Positions 63,096-64,000 of a stretch of DNA of 64,000 nt are shown here, in pieces. The stretch is from an uncultured Flavobacteriaceae bacterium (GTDB taxonomy: Bacteria > Bacteroidota > Bacteroidia > Flavobacteriales > Flavobacteriaceae): positions 1-64,000 of the forward strand of contig CANMSB010000007.1 in assembly GCA_947500445.1 (NCBI GenBank), in the 5' to 3' direction. Below the pieces are notes generated by a model. That model did no database searches and was not told the origin of the DNA. It saw nothing but the letters and a program-made list of their open reading frames with translations. A program made the translations under genes and the position numbers. Within the stretch, counting starts at the first letter, position 1. The number at the start of each line of letters is the position of its first letter.

Positions 63096-64000
63096 TTGAA
63101 AAAAAAGGCTGCTATTTCATTTTTTCTGTTGCTCTTTGCGCTGTGTTCAAACACATATATCGCATGTGCGCAGCATGAAAATTTTGTAAATGCAAGTTTG
63201 AATGGAGAGACCAAGGAGATAACCATCAATCAGGAATTTACCTATTTCAATGATTCCAAAGTACGTTTGAGCGTGCTGTATTTTAACGATTGGGCGCATT
63301 CCTATTCCGATAAAAACACGGGATTGGCGAAACGTTTTGCGGATGAGTTCAACAGAAGCCTGCATTTGGCGAAAGACCGGGAAAGGGGTAAAACAAAAAT
63401 TTTAAGTGCTGTCGATGCCGAATACCGTGGACTGCACTTTGAGCGAACCAAAGAGCGGGATATTATTAAAATCGACCTGAACGAACCACTGGAACCAGGA
63501 GATTCAGCAACGCTATTTATTACCTATACGGTAAAACTTCCTCCAAAAAAATACACGCCCTACGGTTATTCCAATAAAAACAGCTATTACCTAAAAGACT
63601 GGTACCTTACCCCCGCTTTTTTTGATGGCACATGGCATTTGTATTCTAATAAAGGACTTGAAGACCTGTATACCGGAATTACGAACACTACGGTCAGTTT
63701 TACCTATCCCGAAAAGCTGTTTATCGCCTCTAATTTTGGAGTACTTAGCAATTCCGCCTTTCCGAAGAACCAAAATGCCCAATTGCAAGGGAGCAATCGA
63801 AAGAGCTGTGAAATCATACTGGAACCCATCGATCGGTTCGAGACCCATGTTACCGGGCAAATGACCGTAGTTACCGATTTGGAATCCAAACGTTTTGATG
63901 ACGTTTACAAAAGTATTTCCATTTTAAAAGTTTCCGAATTTATATCTGAAAATTTAGGTGTTTATCCACATGGACAGCTATTGGTCAGTGAAATCGACTA
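63096..64000 (+). CDS. Exported M1-like metallopeptidase/aminopeptidase, cut by window end
   Basis: The visible 301 codons begin with a TTG start. An in-frame stop lies at 63084-63086, which leaves TTG as the only start. The signal peptide is KKKAAISFFLLLFALCSN, with cleavage near CAQ. The mature part is a beta-rich N-terminal domain like that of M1-family aminopeptidases (DWAHSYSDKNTGLAKRF; YTPYGYSNKNSYYLKDWYL). The zinc-binding HEXXH would lie beyond the window edge. It follows the LOG gene by 15 bases. Family placement is moderately sure. Confidence 0.65.
   Translation, partial: MKKKAAISFFLLLFALCSNTYIACAQHENFVNASLNGETKEITINQEFTYFNDSKVRLSVLYFNDWAHSYSDKNTGLAKRFADEFNRSLHLAKDRERGKTKILSAVDAEYRGLHFERTKERDIIKIDLNEPLEPGDSATLFITYTVKLPPKKYTPYGYSNKNSYYLKDWYLTPAFFDGTWHLYSNKGLEDLYTGITNTTVSFTYPEKLFIASNFGVLSNSAFPKNQNAQLQGSNRKSCEIILEPIDRFETHVTGQMTVVTDLESKRFDDVYKSISILKVSEFISENLGVYPHGQLLVSEID

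Noticed and set aside
1-64000. tRNA, rRNA, CRISPR arrays and complete transposases
   Set aside because: Read-through of intergenic stretches showed no tRNA-like T-arms, no spaced repeats and no transposase reading frames.

Overview
The window comes from a bacterium of the phylum Bacteroidota, most likely a (probably marine) member of the Flavobacteriaceae. This rests on several things seen in the sequence: gene starts with little Shine-Dalgarno signal and with TAnnTTTG-type -7 promoter elements, a one-chain E1 alpha-beta 2-oxoacid dehydrogenase, a DUF4369-type TlpA thioredoxin, DUF4251 and lipocalin-like lipoproteins, a SusC-like TonB-plug segment, and a paired DNA-repair radical SAM/DUF4130 cassette. 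The genus cannot be fixed from sequence reading alone. No rRNA, tRNA, CRISPR array or complete insertion sequence was seen.

Layout. 1-4500 is an AT-rich accessory island: a cytosine-5 DNA methyltransferase with an N-terminal helix-turn-helix, a convergent TdeIII-like restriction endonuclease, a RadC/JAB-domain gene bracketed by imperfect direct repeats, an orphan small protein, and about 670 bp of non-coding DNA with repeated palindromes and an attC-like structure. 4500-10950 holds small secreted or lipoprotein genes, a hibernation factor, two different TerC-family membrane proteins, a tandem pair of paralogous exported proteins and a YceI protein. 10955-17350 (minus strand) is a biosynthetic cluster: a flavoprotein, a methyltransferase, a type III polyketide synthase, a FabL-like reductase, a FabZ-like dehydratase, a FabF-like ketosynthase, an acyl carrier protein and a membrane protein. 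This looks like a type III PKS with its own fatty-acid-type priming or tailoring enzymes.

17600-32300 is mostly housekeeping or conserved flavobacterial genes: OmpA and lipocalin lipoproteins, the E1 fusion, a 2-oxoglutarate oxygenase, SUI1, DUF1835, a nucleoside phosphorylase, a solitary substrate-binding protein, a CheY-like protein, Ung, a MutS2-like ATPase and a DCC thiol protein. It ends with an unusual DUF4139 (MuiA-like) protein into which a carboxypeptidase-regulatory domain and a TonB-plug domain have been inserted. 32367-36776 is a four-gene minus-strand cassette (dicarboxylate/glutamate symporter, ATP-grasp ligase, N-formylglutamate amidohydrolase-like enzyme, DUF1704/QEGLA metallopeptidase). 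It could be an amino-acid or peptide ligation/removal system.

36993-53825 contains aroC, an LpxH-like phosphoesterase, a large FAD/Fe-S dehydrogenase, a beta-barrel protein, TlpA, a propeller lipoprotein, rhomboid, an acyltransferase, a phosphoglucosamine mutase, an ACP phosphodiesterase, gamma-glutamyltransferase, a GluR0-like ligand-gated potassium channel and a GNAT enzyme. 53864-56825 is a compact DNA-damage-type module: a self-cleaving S24 (LexA/CI-type) regulator is divergent from a radical SAM DNA repair pair across three near-palindromic operators. The end of the window carries a nucleoside hydrolase-like protein, an L,D-transpeptidase, uvrA, a LOG-family protein and the start of an M1-like peptidase cut by the window edge.

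A dispersed palindrome (arms ATACCATTT / AAATGGTAT around a partly conserved loop) occurs at least six times across the window, always at gene 3' ends or in intergenic DNA and often sharing the stop codon. A 19-bp perfect inverted repeat lies between the FAD dehydrogenase and the beta-barrel gene.
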